64,000 nt of DNA. Source: Zoogloeaceae bacterium G21618-S1 (GTDB taxonomy: Bacteria > Pseudomonadota > Gammaproteobacteria > Burkholderiales > Rhodocyclaceae). The position numbers and the translations under genes are program-made. Under the pieces are notes generated by a model. It was given only the letters and a program-made list of their open reading frames with translations. It did no database searches and had not been told where the DNA came from. This document shows positions 48,044-58,301 of this stretch, piece after piece; positions within the stretch are counted from its first letter, which is position 1, and the number at the start of each line of letters is the position of its first letter. Where the stretch lies: NCBI GenBank assembly GCA_027214125.1, contig JAPWHF010000012.1, positions 48,621-112,620 on the forward strand, in the 5' to 3' direction.

Positions 48044-50128
48044 TCACACGGACAGTCGCGACAAGTCAGCCACACGGTTCATCTGGCGTGCCAGGGCGGC
48101 GAGCAAGGCCAGACGATTGGCGCGAATCAGCGGCTCTTCGGCCATCACCATGACGTCCTCGAAGAAACGATCGACCGCGCCACGCAGCCCCGCCAGCACG
48201 CGCAAGGCTTCGGCGTCGTCTTCGTTGTCGAAGTAGGCGTCCACTTGTGGCGACACCTGATTGAGCTGTTCGAACAGTGCCTTTTCGGCCGGCTCTTGCA
48301 GCAAGGTGACATCGGGCTGACCCGGCACGGCGTCGGTTTTCTTGAGGATATTGATGATCCGTTTGTTGGCTGCGGCCAGTGCCTCGGCCTCGGGCAGTGC
48401 GCGGAAGGCCGACACGGCGGCCAGTCGCGCCGGCACACGGTCGATTCGCATCGGGTTGAGCGCCAGCACCGCGTCGATTTCCTCGCTGGCGTGACCGGCC
48501 TCGCGCAGCAGGTGACGCAGGCGATCTTGCATGAAGCCGAGCAGCGCCTCGGGCACCGGCTCGGTCAACTGGCCGGCGGCAAAGCCCTGAACGGCGTCAG
48601 CGATCAGCGCCGACAAATCCAGCGGCAGCGGGGTTTCCATCAGGATGCGCAGCACGCCGAGCGCGGCACGACGCAGGCCGAAGGGGTCTTTGTCGCCGGT
48701 GGGCACCTGGCCGATGCCAAAGAAGCCGACCAGCGCATCAAGTTTGTCGGCAAGTGCCACGGCGGCGGCGACATTGCCTTGGGGCAGCGCGTCGCCGGCA
48801 AAGCGCGGCAGGTAGTGCGCCTGCACCGCGTCGGCGACGACCTCGCCCTCACCGTCATTGAGCGCGTAGTAACGGCCCATCACGCCTTGCAGCTCAGGGA
48901 ACTCACCCACCATGTCGGTGACCAGATCCGCCTTGGCCAGACGTGCGGCGCGGGCGGCGGCGGCCTGGTCGGCACCGAGCCGCGCTGCAATCTTGCCCGC
49001 CAGCACTTCCAGACGCTCGACCCGGCTCAGCACGCTGCCGAGTTTGTTGTGATAGACCACATTGGCGAGACGCTCCACGCGGGCGGCCAGGGGCTGCTTG
49101 CGATCGGTCTCGAAGAAGAAGCGCGCATCGGCCAGGCGCGGACGCACCACGCGCTGGTTGCCGGTGATGATGTTGGACGGATCATGCGGGCGCATGTTCG
49201 AGACAATCAGGAAGCGATTGAGCAGCTTGCCCTCGCCATCAAACAGCGGGAAATACTTCTGGTTGGCCCGCATGGTGAGGATCAGGCACTCCTGCGGCAC
49301 AGCCAAAAAGTCGGCTTCGAACTCGCCGACGTACACCGTCGGGTGTTCGACCAGCGCGGCCACTTCGTCGAGCAGATCGGCGTATTCATCCAGGCTGGCG
49401 TTCTGGTGCGCGGCCTCGGCGGTAAGTTGCGCGTCGATATCGGCGCGGCGCTCGTCAAAATTGGGAATCACCTTGCCTTCGGCCAACAGTGTGGTCTCGT
49501 AGGCGTCGGCATTGGCCACCATCAGCTCGCCGCGGCTCATGAAGCGGTGCCCCATGGTCAGGTTGCCCGAATCGAGATCCAGCACCCGGCCCGGCACAAC
49601 GCGATCACCATGCATCAGGATGAGCTTGTGCACCGGCCGCACGAACTGCGCCTCGCCCGCACCCCAGCGCATCACTTTCGGAATAGGCAGCGCCTTGACG
49701 GCAATGCCCACCACCTCGGCCAGCACGGCATCGAGACTCGCACCCGGCACCAGGCTGGTATAGAACAGCGCCTCGGCCTTGCCGTCCATGCGGCGTTCGA
49801 ACCTGGCGATTTCGCTGGGATCGATGCCCTTGGCCTCGAGCTTTTTGAGCAGCGGCGGCTTGGGCGAGCCATCGGCCTCAAGCGCCACAGCCACTGGCAT
49901 CAGCTTTTCGGTGACTTCGCGTGCGGCACCGGTCGCGCGCACGCCGGCAATGGTCACGGCCAGGCGGCGCGGCGAGGCGTAGGGGCGAAAGGCGGCGTCG
50001 GCATCGGCCAGCCCGCGGGCCACCAGTTCTTCCTGAATACGGCGGGCAAAGGCCTCACCCAGACGCGGCAGCGCCTTGGGCGGGAGTTCTTCGGTCAGCA
50101 GCTCAACGAGCAGGGTCGCGTTGGACAT
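48044..50128 (-). CDS. glyS: Glycyl-tRNA synthetase beta subunit
   Basis: Large subunit of the bacterial alpha2beta2 glycyl-tRNA synthetase, binding tRNA. 694 residues; [15 protein letters not shown] at the start, FARRIQEEL, and [10 protein letters not shown] in the middle, with the anticodon-binding DALR-like domain at the end. ATG 50128 overlaps the glyQ stop by one base (TGATG). Confidence 0.97.
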   Translation of the reverse strand: MSNATLLVELLTEELPPKALPRLGEAFARRIQEELVARGLADADAAFRPYASPRRLAVTIAGVRATGAAREVTEKLMPVAVALEADGSPKPPLLKKLEAKGIDPSEIARFERRMDGKAEALFYTSLVPGASLDAVLAEVVGIAVKALPIPKVMRWGAGEAQFVRPVHKLILMHGDRVVPGRVLDLDSGNLTMGHRFMSRGELMVANADAYETTLLAEGKVIPNFDERRADIDAQLTAEAAHQNASLDEYADLLDEVAALVEHPTVYVGEFEADFLAVPQECLILTMRANQKYFPLFDGEGKLLNRFLIVSNMRPHDPSNIITGNQRVVRPRLADARFFFETDRKQPLAARVERLANVVYHNKLGSVLSRVERLEVLAGKIAARLGADQAAAARAARLAKADLVTDMVGEFPELQGVMGRYYALNDGEGEVVADAVQAHYLPRFAGDALPQGNVAAAVALADKLDALVGFFGIGQVPTGDKDPFGLRRAALGVLRILMETPLPLDLSALIADAVQGFAAGQLTEPVPEALLGFMQDRLRHLLREAGHASEEIDAVLALNPMRIDRVPARLAAVSAFRALPEAEALAAANKRIINILKKTDAVPGQPDVTLLQEPAEKALFEQLNQVSPQVDAYFDNEDDAEALRVLAGLRGAVDRFFEDVMVMAEEPLIRANRLALLAALARQMNRVADLSRLSV

Positions 50129-51054
50129 CACGCGGCCTCCTTGGAATTCGGTTGTGATTCGCCCAGCATCGGAAAGCCCAAGGCTTCGCGCGAGGCAAAG
50201 TAGGCGGCCGCGACGCTGCGCGACAGGTTGCGGATACGGCCGATGTAGGCCGCGCGTTCGGTCACAGAAATGGCGCCGCGCGCATCGAGCAGGTTGAAGG
50301 CATGGCCGGCCTTGAGCACCATCTCGTAGGCCGGCAGCGCCACGCCGACTTCCATCAGGCGCTTGGCTTCGGACTCGTAGCCCGAGAACAGCGAGAACAG
50401 AAACTCAACGTTGGCGTGTTCGAAGTTGTAAGTCGATTGCTCGACTTCGTTCTGGTGATAGACATCGCCGTAGGTCACCGGCCGGCCATCGGGCGCGATA
50501 GACCAGATCAGGTCATACACGTTCTCGACGCCTTGCAGATACATCGCCAGACGCTCCAGACCATAGGTGATTTCGCCGAGCACCGGTTTGCAATCGATGC
50601 CGCCGACCTGCTGGAAGTAGGTGAACTGCGTCACCTCCATGCCGTCCAGCCACACCTCCCAGCCCAGTCCCCAGGCGCCGAGCGTGGGGTTCTCCCAGTC
50701 GTCTTCGACGAAGCGGATGTCGTGCGCATTGGTGTCGATCCCCAGCGCGCGCAGCGAATCCAGATACAACTCCTGAATGTTCAGCGGCGAAGGCTTGAGC
50801 ACCACCTGAAACTGGTAGTAGTGCTGCAGGCGATTGGGGTTTTCGCCGTAGCGACCATCCTTGGGGCGGCGCGAAGGTTGCACATAAGCGGCGTGCCAGG
50901 GCTCCGGGCCAATGGCGCGCAGGAAGGTGGCGGTATGCGAGGTGCCGGCACCCACTTCCAGGTCGTATGGCTGGAGCAGCACACAGCCCCGCTCTCCCCA
51001 GAAATGCTGGAGGCGGAGGATGACTTCTTGAAACGTCGGTTTTTTTACGGACAT
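50128..51054 (-). CDS. glyQ: Glycyl-tRNA synthetase alpha subunit
   Basis: Catalytic subunit carrying the class II aminoacylation core. 308 residues; [25 protein letters not shown] shortened here to its marker [14 protein letters not shown], and [16 protein letters not shown] are unmistakable. First gene of glyQ-glyS-gmhB-plsC. About 127 bp separate it from lnt upstream; I see no T-box-like leader there. Confidence 0.97.
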   Translation of the reverse strand: MSVKKPTFQEVILRLQHFWGERGCVLLQPYDLEVGAGTSHTATFLRAIGPEPWHAAYVQPSRRPKDGRYGENPNRLQHYYQFQVVLKPSPLNIQELYLDSLRALGIDTNAHDIRFVEDDWENPTLGAWGLGWEVWLDGMEVTQFTYFQQVGGIDCKPVLGEITYGLERLAMYLQGVENVYDLIWSIAPDGRPVTYGDVYHQNEVEQSTYNFEHANVEFLFSLFSGYESEAKRLMEVGVALPAYEMVLKAGHAFNLLDARGAISVTERAAYIGRIRNLSRSVAAAYFASREALGFPMLGESQPNSKEAA

Positions 51055-51181
51055 GAGCTTGGCGGTCGGGCGACGACCGCGAGAGAAGCAAAACGCCGAT
51101 TTTACTGGCTAAACGCCCGATGTCGAAGCCGGATCGTGCCTTTTGTCATGTGAGCAGTCAAAAGACACCCGCGCCAGACGC

Positions 51182-52675
51182 TCAGGCCGAGGCTTCTCGC
51201 CCCGGACGGCGCCACCGCAACCACGCCGCCGGCAGCAAGGCGAGCACGGCCAGACTCAAGGCCAGCGCATCGCCCCAGCGCAAATACGGCGTCAGACCGG
51301 CCATGCCCTGCACCGTCACCGTCAGCACATCGCGGGTAAACGGCGCCAACGCGGCGGTCACACTGCCATCGGGCAGGATCGCCGCGGTCATGCCGGTGTT
51401 GGTCGCCCGCAGCATCGGCCGCCCGGTTTCCATGGCGCGCACCCGTGCAATCTGCAGGTGTTGAGGCTGCGCAAACGAATCGCCATACCAGGCGAGGTTC
51501 GACAGATTGACCAGAATGCTCGCTGCGCCCGCCCGCCGGCGGATCTCTTCGCCAAACGTGTCTTCGTAGCAGATATTCAGCGCCAGTCGCTGGCCGGCCA
51601 GATGCATCAAGGGCTGGTCCGCCGCACCGCTGGTCTGGTTTGACATCGGAATCTTGGCGAGCCGGTAGAACCAGTCGAAGCTCGGCGGCGAGTATTCGCC
51701 AAAAGGCACAAGATGCTGCTTGGCGTAGGTCTGCGTCGGAGAGGCGCCCACGCTGAGGGCGGCATTGTAAATGTGGCCTTCGGCGTCGCGCATGAACACA
51801 CCGAGAATCGCATTGCCATCCTGGGCCGCTGCACTGGCGCCCATCTGGGCCAGATAGCCCTCGGGCAGGCGTTCCGCGAGCATCGGCAGTGTCGACTCAG
51901 GCAACACCACGATCTGGGCCGGATGAGTGCGCACCAGTTCGAGGTTCAGATCTAGCCATTGCTGGAGGCGCTCAGGCTGCCATTTGAGATCTTGCTCGAT
52001 ATGCGTTTGCACCAGCGCCGCGGTCACCGGCTCGCCGTCGGGCGCCGTCCAGGCGACCGAACGCAGGCTCTGGCCCAGGCCAAGCATCAATACGGCCGAC
52101 ACCGCCCACGGCATCAACCGGCCCGGCCCGCGCTGAATCATGATGCCCAGCCCGGCCGCTAAAGCGGCAACCAGCGCGCTGACGCCGTAGACGCCAAGAA
52201 TCGGAAAGAAACCGGCGAGGGGGCTGGGCGGCGTTTGGGAGTAACCAATCGCCAGCCAGGGAAAACCGGTCAGCACCCAGCCGCGCAGCCATTCGGTCAG
52301 CGCCCACAAGCCGCCCGCGAGCAGGGCGTCACGCGCTGAGCGGCCGCTGCGCCAGCGCACGAACAAGGCCGCCGCCAGCGCTGGCCACAGCGCCAGATAG
52401 GTGCAGAACAGGAAGATGCAGAAAGCGGCCAGCACCGAGGGCATGCCGCCAAACTGATGCAGCGCGACGTACAGCCACGACACACCGCCCAAAAAAGCCC
52501 CCAAGCCCCAAGCCAGACCAATGGCAAAGCCGATGCCGGCCCGACGCTGGCGAACCAACAAACCAAACAAGATGGCCAGACTCAGGACCGCGGCAGGAAA
52601 CAGCTGAAAAGGGGCAAACCCCAGCACCGAGACGATGCCGGCGAGCATCGCCATCAACGGCACACGAACGCGCAT
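51182..52675 (-). CDS. lnt: Apolipoprotein N-acyltransferase
   Basis: Adds the third acyl chain to lipoproteins at the periplasmic face. 497 residues: six or so N-terminal spans, then a nitrilase domain with the full Glu-Lys-Cys triad: VVLPESTLPM, KQHLVPFGEYSP and LNICYEDTFGEE. A final span ends the protein. ATG 52675 overlaps the corC stop by one base. An active Lnt is needed for lipoproteins such as MlaA and MshL in this window. Confidence 0.96.
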   Translation of the reverse strand: MRVRVPLMAMLAGIVSVLGFAPFQLFPAAVLSLAILFGLLVRQRRAGIGFAIGLAWGLGAFLGGVSWLYVALHQFGGMPSVLAAFCIFLFCTYLALWPALAAALFVRWRSGRSARDALLAGGLWALTEWLRGWVLTGFPWLAIGYSQTPPSPLAGFFPILGVYGVSALVAALAAGLGIMIQRGPGRLMPWAVSAVLMLGLGQSLRSVAWTAPDGEPVTAALVQTHIEQDLKWQPERLQQWLDLNLELVRTHPAQIVVLPESTLPMLAERLPEGYLAQMGASAAAQDGNAILGVFMRDAEGHIYNAALSVGASPTQTYAKQHLVPFGEYSPPSFDWFYRLAKIPMSNQTSGAADQPLMHLAGQRLALNICYEDTFGEEIRRRAGAASILVNLSNLAWYGDSFAQPQHLQIARVRAMETGRPMLRATNTGMTAAILPDGSVTAALAPFTRDVLTVTVQGMAGLTPYLRWGDALALSLAVLALLPAAWLRWRRPGREASA

Positions 52676-53517
52676 CAAGACTCCGTAGAAGCGGGTTTCG
52701 GCGCGGCCTCGACCTGCAGGGTGTGCACCCGCCGGCTATCGGCACGCAGCACCTGAATCCGCAGGCCTTCGATGTTGACCACCTCGCCGCGCTTGGGCAG
52801 GCGGCCCAGATGGCGAATGACCAGCCCACCAATGGTGTCGCAGTCATCTTCGCTGAAGTCGCGATCGAAGGCTTCGTTGAAGTCTTCGATCTCGGTGGTG
52901 GCCTTGACCCGATAGCGCCCCTGCTGATCAAGGCGAATATTATCTTCGACCTCATCAAAGTCGAACTCGTCCTCGATGTCGCCGACGATCTGTTCGAGCA
53001 CGTCTTCGATCGTCACCAGACCGGCCACGCCGCCGTATTCGTCGACCACGATGGCCATGTGATTGCGGCTGACGCGGAACTCGCGCAGCAACACATTGAG
53101 TCGCTTGGATTCGGGCACGAACACCGCGGGGCGCAACATGTCGCGCACGTCGAGCTCTCGCCCGGCGAAGTAGCGCAGCAAGTCCTTGGCCATCAGGATG
53201 CCGACCACATCGTCGCGACTTTCGCCCACTGCGGGGAAGCGCGAATGGGCGGTATCGATCACCACGTTGGCGATCGTATCGATCGGCGAATCAAGCTGGA
53301 TGATGTCCATCTGAGCACGCGGCACCATCACTTCACGCACCTGCATGTCAGAGACCTGCAGCGCACCTTCTATGATCGACAGGGCATCCGCATCGAGCAG
53401 ATTGCGCTCGAAGGCGGAATGGAGCAGGCCGACGAGCTCGTCGCGATCCTCCGGCTCAGGAGACAGCAGGGCCGAAAGGCGGTCCAACAAACTAGGTCGA
53501 CTCGGGGGGTTATCCAT
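52675..53517 (-). CDS. corC: HlyC/CorC family CBS-domain protein
   Basis: 280-residue cytoplasmic protein with two CBS domains (about 65-190: VREVMVPRAQMDIIQLD, DEYGGVAGLVTIEDVLEQIVGDI shortened to its marker GLVTIEDVLEQIVGDI) and a C-terminal CorC/HlyC transporter-associated domain. Linked to Mg2+/Co2+ efflux; the exact biochemical role is unsettled. Precedes lnt, the order ybeY-corC-lnt being widely conserved. Confidence 0.92.
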   Translation of the reverse strand: MDNPPSRPSLLDRLSALLSPEPEDRDELVGLLHSAFERNLLDADALSIIEGALQVSDMQVREVMVPRAQMDIIQLDSPIDTIANVVIDTAHSRFPAVGESRDDVVGILMAKDLLRYFAGRELDVRDMLRPAVFVPESKRLNVLLREFRVSRNHMAIVVDEYGGVAGLVTIEDVLEQIVGDIEDEFDFDEVEDNIRLDQQGRYRVKATTEIEDFNEAFDRDFSEDDCDTIGGLVIRHLGRLPKRGEVVNIEGLRIQVLRADSRRVHTLQVEAAPKPASTES

Positions 53518-53561
53518 TCAGGGGTTCAGACTCACAACAAAAAATCGGGGCAACAAAAGAC

Positions 53562-54272
53562 TTATTCAGCATACGGGTCGGGAAAGCCCAGGCCACCCAG
53601 GATCTCGCGTTCCATCGCCTCCATGGCCTCGGCATCGGTGGCGTCTTCATGGTCCATGCCTTGCAGGTGAAGCATGCCGTGCACCACCAGATGCGCCAGA
53701 TGCGCCGTCAGCGACTTGCCCTGTGCTTCGGCCTCGGCCACCACCACCGGCAGGCAGATCACCAGGTCGCCGGTCAGTGCGCCGTCCGATTCATCGTAGA
53801 CGAAAGTCAGCACATTGGTCGCGTAATCCTTGTCGCGGAAGTCGGCGTTCAGCTTGCGCCCTTCGGCCTCGCCCACCCAGCGCAGCGTCACATTGGCATC
53901 GCGCATCAAGGCGGCATTGGCCCATTCACGGATCAGCTTCTTCTTGGGGCGCAGGCGCTTGGGCTCTTCTTCGGCCGGCACGGCATTCTGCACGGTCAGC
54001 GTCAGCACGGGGTCGGCGTCTGCATCCACACCATCGATGAGGGTATCTACATCCAGCATGACAAGATTGCAGGCGGCCGGTTTCAGCGTAATGACAGGCA
54101 CACCCGCCGGCGCCTCGGCCTGAAGCTCGATATCGCCCTCATCGGCAAACGGCAGGCTCAGCGTCAGCGTACGGCCGTCCGGCCAGCGCACTTCAATGGC
54201 CTCGGCCTTGAGCACACGGCTACGGCCGCGGCTGTCGACGGCGTTGAAGGTCGGCAGATCATTCGTCGTCAT
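53562..54272 (-). CDS. ybeY: Endoribonuclease YbeY with N-terminal extension
   Basis: Metal-dependent RNase for 16S rRNA 3'-end maturation and ribosome quality control. The family core occupies the last 150 or so residues, with NVLTFVYDE and the zinc motif HLVVHGMLHLQGMDH (H-x3-H-x5-H). The protein is 236 residues, about 75 longer than usual: residues 1-75 form an extra beta-rich stretch (VRWPDGRTLTLSLPF...VITLKPAACNLVML). The long start ATG 54272 has a strong AAGGAG seven bases upstream and overlaps the phoH stop, so the extension looks real; an internal ATG near 54060 would give the standard length. Confidence 0.9.
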   Translation of the reverse strand: MTTNDLPTFNAVDSRGRSRVLKAEAIEVRWPDGRTLTLSLPFADEGDIELQAEAPAGVPVITLKPAACNLVMLDVDTLIDGVDADADPVLTLTVQNAVPAEEEPKRLRPKKKLIREWANAALMRDANVTLRWVGEAEGRKLNADFRDKDYATNVLTFVYDESDGALTGDLVICLPVVVAEAEAQGKSLTAHLAHLVVHGMLHLQGMDHEDATDAEAMEAMEREILGGLGFPDPYAE

Positions 54273-55251
54273 TCGTGCGCTCCTTGTTGCGCGCTCGCGC
54301 GGCTTTGTCGCGGCGTTTGTTCATCAGTTCGTAGGCTTCGACGATGCGCGCCACCAGCGGGTGACGCACCACGTCTTCCTTCAGAAATTCGGTAAACGCA
54401 ATGCCGCGCACATTGGCCAGAATATCGCAGGCCTCGCGCAGCCCGCTGTGATTGCCGCGCGGCAGGTCGATCTGGGTCAGGTCGCCGGTCACCACCGCCT
54501 TGGCGCCAATGCCGATGCGGGTGAGGAACATCTTCATCTGCTCGGGCGTGGTGTTCTGCGCCTCGTCGAGGATGATGAAGGCACGGTTGAGCGTGCGCCC
54601 ACGCATGAAGGCCAGCGGCGCAATCTCGATAACACCCCGCTCGAACAGCTTGCCCACCCGCTCGAAACCAAGCAGATCGTTCAGCGCGTCGTACAGCGGC
54701 CGCAGATAGGGGTCGACCTTCTGGTTCAGATCGCCCGGCAAAAAGCCCAAGCGCTCCCCCGCCTCGACCGCCGGCCGGGTCAGAATGATGCGCTCGACAT
54801 GCTCGCGCTCAAGCGCGTCGACCGCACTGGCCACAGCGAGAAAGGTCTTGCCCGTGCCCGCCGGCCCGATGCCAAAGGTGATGTCGAAGTCCTGGATCTG
54901 ATTCAGATACTGAACCTGACGCGGTGTGCGCCCATGCAGATCGGTCTTGCGGGTCAGCAGGGCCGGCGCCTTCTGGGGCATATCGGCCGCATTCGCCAGT
55001 TCGACCAGCCCGAGCTGGATGTCATCCACGCTCAGATGCTCGTTCGACTGGGCATAAAAATGCCGCAGCGCCTGCATGGCGAGCTGCGCCTTGGCCGGCG
55101 TGCCGAGCAAGGTGAAATGCTCGCCGCGGCGAGCAATCGCGATCTCGTAGGCCGTTTCGATCTGGCGCAGATTCTCGTCCAGGGTGCCGCACAAATTGAC
55201 CAGTCGGGTGTTATCCAGTGGTTCGAGGACCAGTTCTAGTGATTTGCCCAC
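54259..55251 (-). CDS. ybeZ: PhoH-like ATPase (YbeZ)
   Basis: 330-residue PhoH-family NTPase: an N-terminal KH-like part, Walker A GIGPAGTGKTFLA near residue 133, and Walker B AFIILDEAQNTT near 223. Partners YbeY in rRNA processing; the overlap of 14 bp with ybeY supports joint production. Directly abuts miaB. Confidence 0.94.
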   Translation of the reverse strand: MGKSLELVLEPLDNTRLVNLCGTLDENLRQIETAYEIAIARRGEHFTLLGTPAKAQLAMQALRHFYAQSNEHLSVDDIQLGLVELANAADMPQKAPALLTRKTDLHGRTPRQVQYLNQIQDFDITFGIGPAGTGKTFLAVASAVDALEREHVERIILTRPAVEAGERLGFLPGDLNQKVDPYLRPLYDALNDLLGFERVGKLFERGVIEIAPLAFMRGRTLNRAFIILDEAQNTTPEQMKMFLTRIGIGAKAVVTGDLTQIDLPRGNHSGLREACDILANVRGIAFTEFLKEDVVRHPLVARIVEAYELMNKRRDKAARARNKERTNDDE

Positions 55252-56589
55252 TCAGACTTCCCGCGTCACGATGTCACCACGCAAACTGTGCGGCAAGGCG
55301 GAGGTGATGGTGAGATCGACAAACTGACCGATCAAGCGCGGATTGCCGACAAAATTGACCACCCGGTTGTTATCGGTGCGCGCCGCCAGTTCCTCGGTCG
55401 ACTTCTTGGAGATGCCCTCGACCAGCACCCGCTGCACCGAGCCGACCATGGACTGACTGATCACCTGAGCTTGCTCATCGATGAGCTTTTGCAAGCGCGA
55501 CAGCCAGGCCAGCTTCTCGGTGTGCGGCACCGGGTCGTCCAGATCCGCTGCCGGCGTGCCGGGGCGTGAGCTATAGACAAAGCTGAAGGATGAATCGAAA
55601 CCAACCTCATCAATGAGCTTCATGGTTTTTTCAAAATCCGCCTCGGTCTCGCCGGGGAAACCGACGATAAAGTCGGACGACAGCGACAGATCCGGCCGCG
55701 CCGCGCGCAACTTGCGCACCACCGACTTGAACTCCAGCACAGAATACCCTCGCTTCATTGCGGCAAGAATACGGTCCGAACCCGATTGCACCGGCAGATG
55801 CAGATGCGACACCAGCTGCGGCAACTTCTCATACACCTCGAACATGCGCGGCGTCATCTCGCGCGGATGCGAGGTCGTGTAGCGCAAGCGCTCGATGCCC
55901 GGAATCTCGGCCACGCACTCAAGCAGAAAAGCAAAATCACCGAGCTCGGTGCCGCCCTTGTTCAGCGTGCCGCGCCAGGCATTCACGTTCTGGCCCAGCA
56001 GCGTCACTTCCTTCACACCCTGCGCGGTCAGCGTCGCCACCTCGGTCAGCACATCGTCCAGCGGGCGCGACACCTCTTCGCCACGGGTATAGGGCACCAC
56101 GCAGAAGCTGCAGTACTTGGAGCAGCCCTCCATGATCGACACGAAGGCGCTCGCGCCATCGACCCGCGCTGGCGGCATGGCGTCGAATTTTTCAATTTCG
56201 GGGAAGGAGATATCCACCTGCGAGCGCCCCGAGCGTTTGCGCTCGGCGATCATCTGCGGCAGGCGGTGCAGCGTCTGCGGGCCAAACACCAGATCAACAT
56301 ACGGCGCGCGCTTCACAATCGCGTCGCCCTCCTGGCTTGCCACACAACCGCCTACACCAATGATCAAGCCCGGCTTCTGCTCCTTGAGCAGCCGCACCCG
56401 GCCCAGATCATGAAACACCCGCTCCTGCGCCTTCTCGCGCACCGAACAGGTGTTGAACAAAATCACATCAGCGTCTTCAGGCGAGTCGGTCTTGACCAGC
56501 CCTTCCTCCGCGCCCAGCACATCCACCATCTTGTCCGAGTCATACTCGTTCATCTGGCAGCCAAAGGTGCGGATATAAACCTTTTTCAT
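55252..56589 (-). CDS. miaB: tRNA-2-methylthio-N6-dimethylallyladenosine synthase
   Basis: Radical-SAM methylthiotransferase modifying A37 of tRNAs that read UNN codons. 445 residues: N-terminal cluster Cys residues in [21 protein letters not shown] and VGGCVA; radical-SAM motif [18 protein letters not shown]-terminal TRAM domain. First gene of miaB-phoH-ybeY-corC-lnt, a standard proteobacterial order. Confidence 0.97.
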   Translation of the reverse strand: MKKVYIRTFGCQMNEYDSDKMVDVLGAEEGLVKTDSPEDADVILFNTCSVREKAQERVFHDLGRVRLLKEQKPGLIIGVGGCVASQEGDAIVKRAPYVDLVFGPQTLHRLPQMIAERKRSGRSQVDISFPEIEKFDAMPPARVDGASAFVSIMEGCSKYCSFCVVPYTRGEEVSRPLDDVLTEVATLTAQGVKEVTLLGQNVNAWRGTLNKGGTELGDFAFLLECVAEIPGIERLRYTTSHPREMTPRMFEVYEKLPQLVSHLHLPVQSGSDRILAAMKRGYSVLEFKSVVRKLRAARPDLSLSSDFIVGFPGETEADFEKTMKLIDEVGFDSSFSFVYSSRPGTPAADLDDPVPHTEKLAWLSRLQKLIDEQAQVISQSMVGSVQRVLVEGISKKSTEELAARTDNNRVVNFVGNPRLIGQFVDLTITSALPHSLRGDIVTREV

Positions 56590-56598
56590 GCCCGCCCC

Positions 56599-56928
56599 TT
56601 ACTTCTTGCGCGCGGCCAGCGCGGCCTGCTCTTGCGGCGAGAGAATCCAGATCCGGTTAACCAGGCCCTGAAAATCGGCTTTTACGCCCACCACATAACT
56701 GCCATACAGATTCGACGGCATCACGATCATGTTGTTCGCATTGCGCACCTGCGCCGCCGGCGACAGCACCACCTGCCGCTCGCCGAGCATCACCGCAGCG
56801 CCCCCCTGGGCCACCAGGGTGGTCACCACGACATCGTCCGGCAGCTGCCGCAGGCTTTGCGCCAGCACAGCCGTAGACAAGAGGCAGGCCGCCAACGCGG
56901 CAAACAAGGCAGTAAAACGTGAAATCAA
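56599..56928 (-). CDS. Small secreted protein of unknown function
   Basis: About 109 residues if started at TTG 56928, giving ISRFTALFAALAACLLSTAVLA as a signal peptide; the frame stays open to 57102, but that extra part is Arg/Gly-rich and unlike protein. The mature part is short and conserved-looking: VRNANNMIVMPSNLYGSYVVG and VNRIWILSPQEQAAL. I do not recognise a functional domain. No strong ribosome binding site fixes the start. It lies 9 bp before miaB on the same strand and may share its promoter. Confidence 0.6.
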   Translation of the reverse strand: MISRFTALFAALAACLLSTAVLAQSLRQLPDDVVVTTLVAQGGAAVMLGERQVVLSPAAQVRNANNMIVMPSNLYGSYVVGVKADFQGLVNRIWILSPQEQAALAARKK

Positions 56929-57129
56929 AACAGGACCCGGACCGCTTCGCCTCTGGCGAAACCCTTTGTCAGCAAGGCAAAGATGGTCGCCGAAGCCCCC
57001 CGAAAAGTCAATGCAAGCACCTGATTCAACACGCCAAACCCGCCCCAAAAACAGCCGCACCCACACCAACAAATCGCGCCGCAAGCTCTTGACAACACAC
57101 ATGCTCTCTCATAGGATGCCGGGCTCGGC

Positions 57130-57206
57130 GGTGATGTAGCTCAGACGGTTAGAGCGATGGATTCATAACCCATAGGTCGGCGGTTCGATTCCGCCCATCA
57201 CCACCA
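57130..57206 (+). tRNA. tRNA with CAT anticodon (tRNA-Met, elongator type)
   Basis: 77-nt cloverleaf with encoded CCA. Acceptor stem GGTGATG / CATCACC fully paired, D-arm GCTC...GAGC, anticodon loop TTCATAA with anticodon CAT, T-arm GGCGG TTCGATT CCGCC. The last anticodon-stem pair is A-C. The acceptor is fully paired at position 1-72, so it is not the initiator. A tRNA-Ile2 (lysidine-modified CAT) is the other possibility. Confidence 0.93.
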
Positions 57207-57221
57207 ACCGAATTCGCATAT

Positions 57222-57258
57222 CGAAATAAGGGCTTGGGGAAACCAAGCCCTTATTTCG
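57222..57258. terminator. Bidirectional terminator between tRNA and DsbA-like gene
   Basis: Perfect 16-bp stem (57222-57237 with 57243-57258) closed by a 5-nt loop. GC-rich core flanked by AT-rich bases that supply a T-rich 3' edge on both strands (TTATTTCGTTT on plus). Lies 15 bp after the tRNA and 23 bp after the convergent gene's stop. Confidence 0.9.
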
Positions 57259-57281
57259 TTTACATCGGCTGGCGCAGAGGC

Positions 57282-57962
57282 TCAATCGGCGGACAGAGTG
57301 TCCAGCATCGCTCGCAGCAACATCTCCGACGGCTGCGCGCCGCTCAAGCCAACGCTGTTGTTGAGGATGAAGCACGGCACGCCATTCACCCCACGCGCGC
57401 TGATCGCGTGGTGCTGGCGCAGCACCTCGTCGGCCAGCTCAATGCCGTCCAGCCAGGCGAGCAGATCCGGCGCGCCGAGACCGGCTTCGGTCGCCAGCGC
57501 GGCCAATACCTCGCTGCGGCCGATGTCCTGCCCCTGCTCAAAATAGGCGCGAAAGATCGCCTGCACCAGCGCATCCACCCGGCCGGCCTCGGCCCCCGCG
57601 TTTTGCAGACGCAGGATCAGGCGATGCGCCTTGACCGTCGACGGCCGGCGACTGATCGCCGCGAAATCGAAGTGCACGCCACTGCCCTCGGCCGCCGCGC
57701 TCACCTGCGCCTGCAAGCCCTTCACCGCGTCCATGCTGCCAAACTTGCGCACCAGATGCTCGGGGTAGGCATGGCCCTCCGCTGGCATGTCGGGATCGAG
57801 CATGAAGGGCCGGTGGCGTACCACCACTTGCGCGTTCGGTCGCTGCTCGGCCAGCGCCGCCAGCGCCGTGTCGAGTCGCGCGGCGCCCACATGGCACCAC
57901 ACGCACACGAAATCGGCGACCACATCGATGCTCAGCACGGGCGCCTCAACAGAGGCATTCAT
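57282..57962 (-). CDS. DsbA-family oxidoreductase (FrnE-like)
   Basis: 226-residue thioredoxin-fold protein of the FrnE/2-hydroxychromene isomerase-like group: DFVCVWCHVG carries the CxxC motif (Cys-Val-Trp-Cys) and NGVPCFILNN the cis-Pro loop. No signal peptide, so cytoplasmic. ATG 57962 used; a TTG four codons upstream (57974) has a much better AGGAG at proper spacing and may be the true start. Substrate unknown. Confidence 0.88.
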   Translation of the reverse strand: MNASVEAPVLSIDVVADFVCVWCHVGAARLDTALAALAEQRPNAQVVVRHRPFMLDPDMPAEGHAYPEHLVRKFGSMDAVKGLQAQVSAAAEGSGVHFDFAAISRRPSTVKAHRLILRLQNAGAEAGRVDALVQAIFRAYFEQGQDIGRSEVLAALATEAGLGAPDLLAWLDGIELADEVLRQHHAISARGVNGVPCFILNNSVGLSGAQPSEMLLRAMLDTLSAD

Positions 57963-58021
57963 CGTCTGGCTCAAACTGCATTCTCCTGAAAGCACGCTCG
58001 GTCGCGCGCCGAACATTGCAG

Positions 58022-58059
58022 GGCGGGTTTCAACCCGCCATGGTCGGCTGAAACCGACC
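58022..58059. repeat. Double-hairpin REP-like element
   Basis: Two adjacent palindromes in 38 bp: GGCGGGTT-TC-AACCCGCC (58022-58039) and GGTCGG-CTGAAA-CCGACC (58042-58059). Their loops share TTTCA / TGAAA in opposite orientation, so the whole is itself roughly symmetrical. This is the build of REP/BIME-type dispersed repeats. It sits in the 339-bp gap between the DsbA-like gene and imuA; elsewhere in that gap I see no gene and no clear LexA box. Confidence 0.6.
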
Positions 58060-58301
58060 CTACACGACATCGACACGCTGCAAACCTGACAGACACAGGC
58101 AGCCATTCAAGGTTCCACGCCAGTCCCCGTGGCGCGATCCTGATCCCGCGCCTCAAACACAAATTTTATCGACGCCGACGCCTCCCGCGCCGCCATTGGC
58201 ATCGCGCCCGAAAGCACACTTTTTGCGCCCGCCCCGCCGCTTGACACCCGCGCCTCAGCGACAACAATGAGAGCATTCCCCCGCGAGTTTTGGCACCCCT
58301 C

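Noticed and set aside
51055..51181. Riboswitch or T-box upstream of glyQ
   Set aside because: The 127-bp gap lacks a T-box motif or a stem followed by a T-run.
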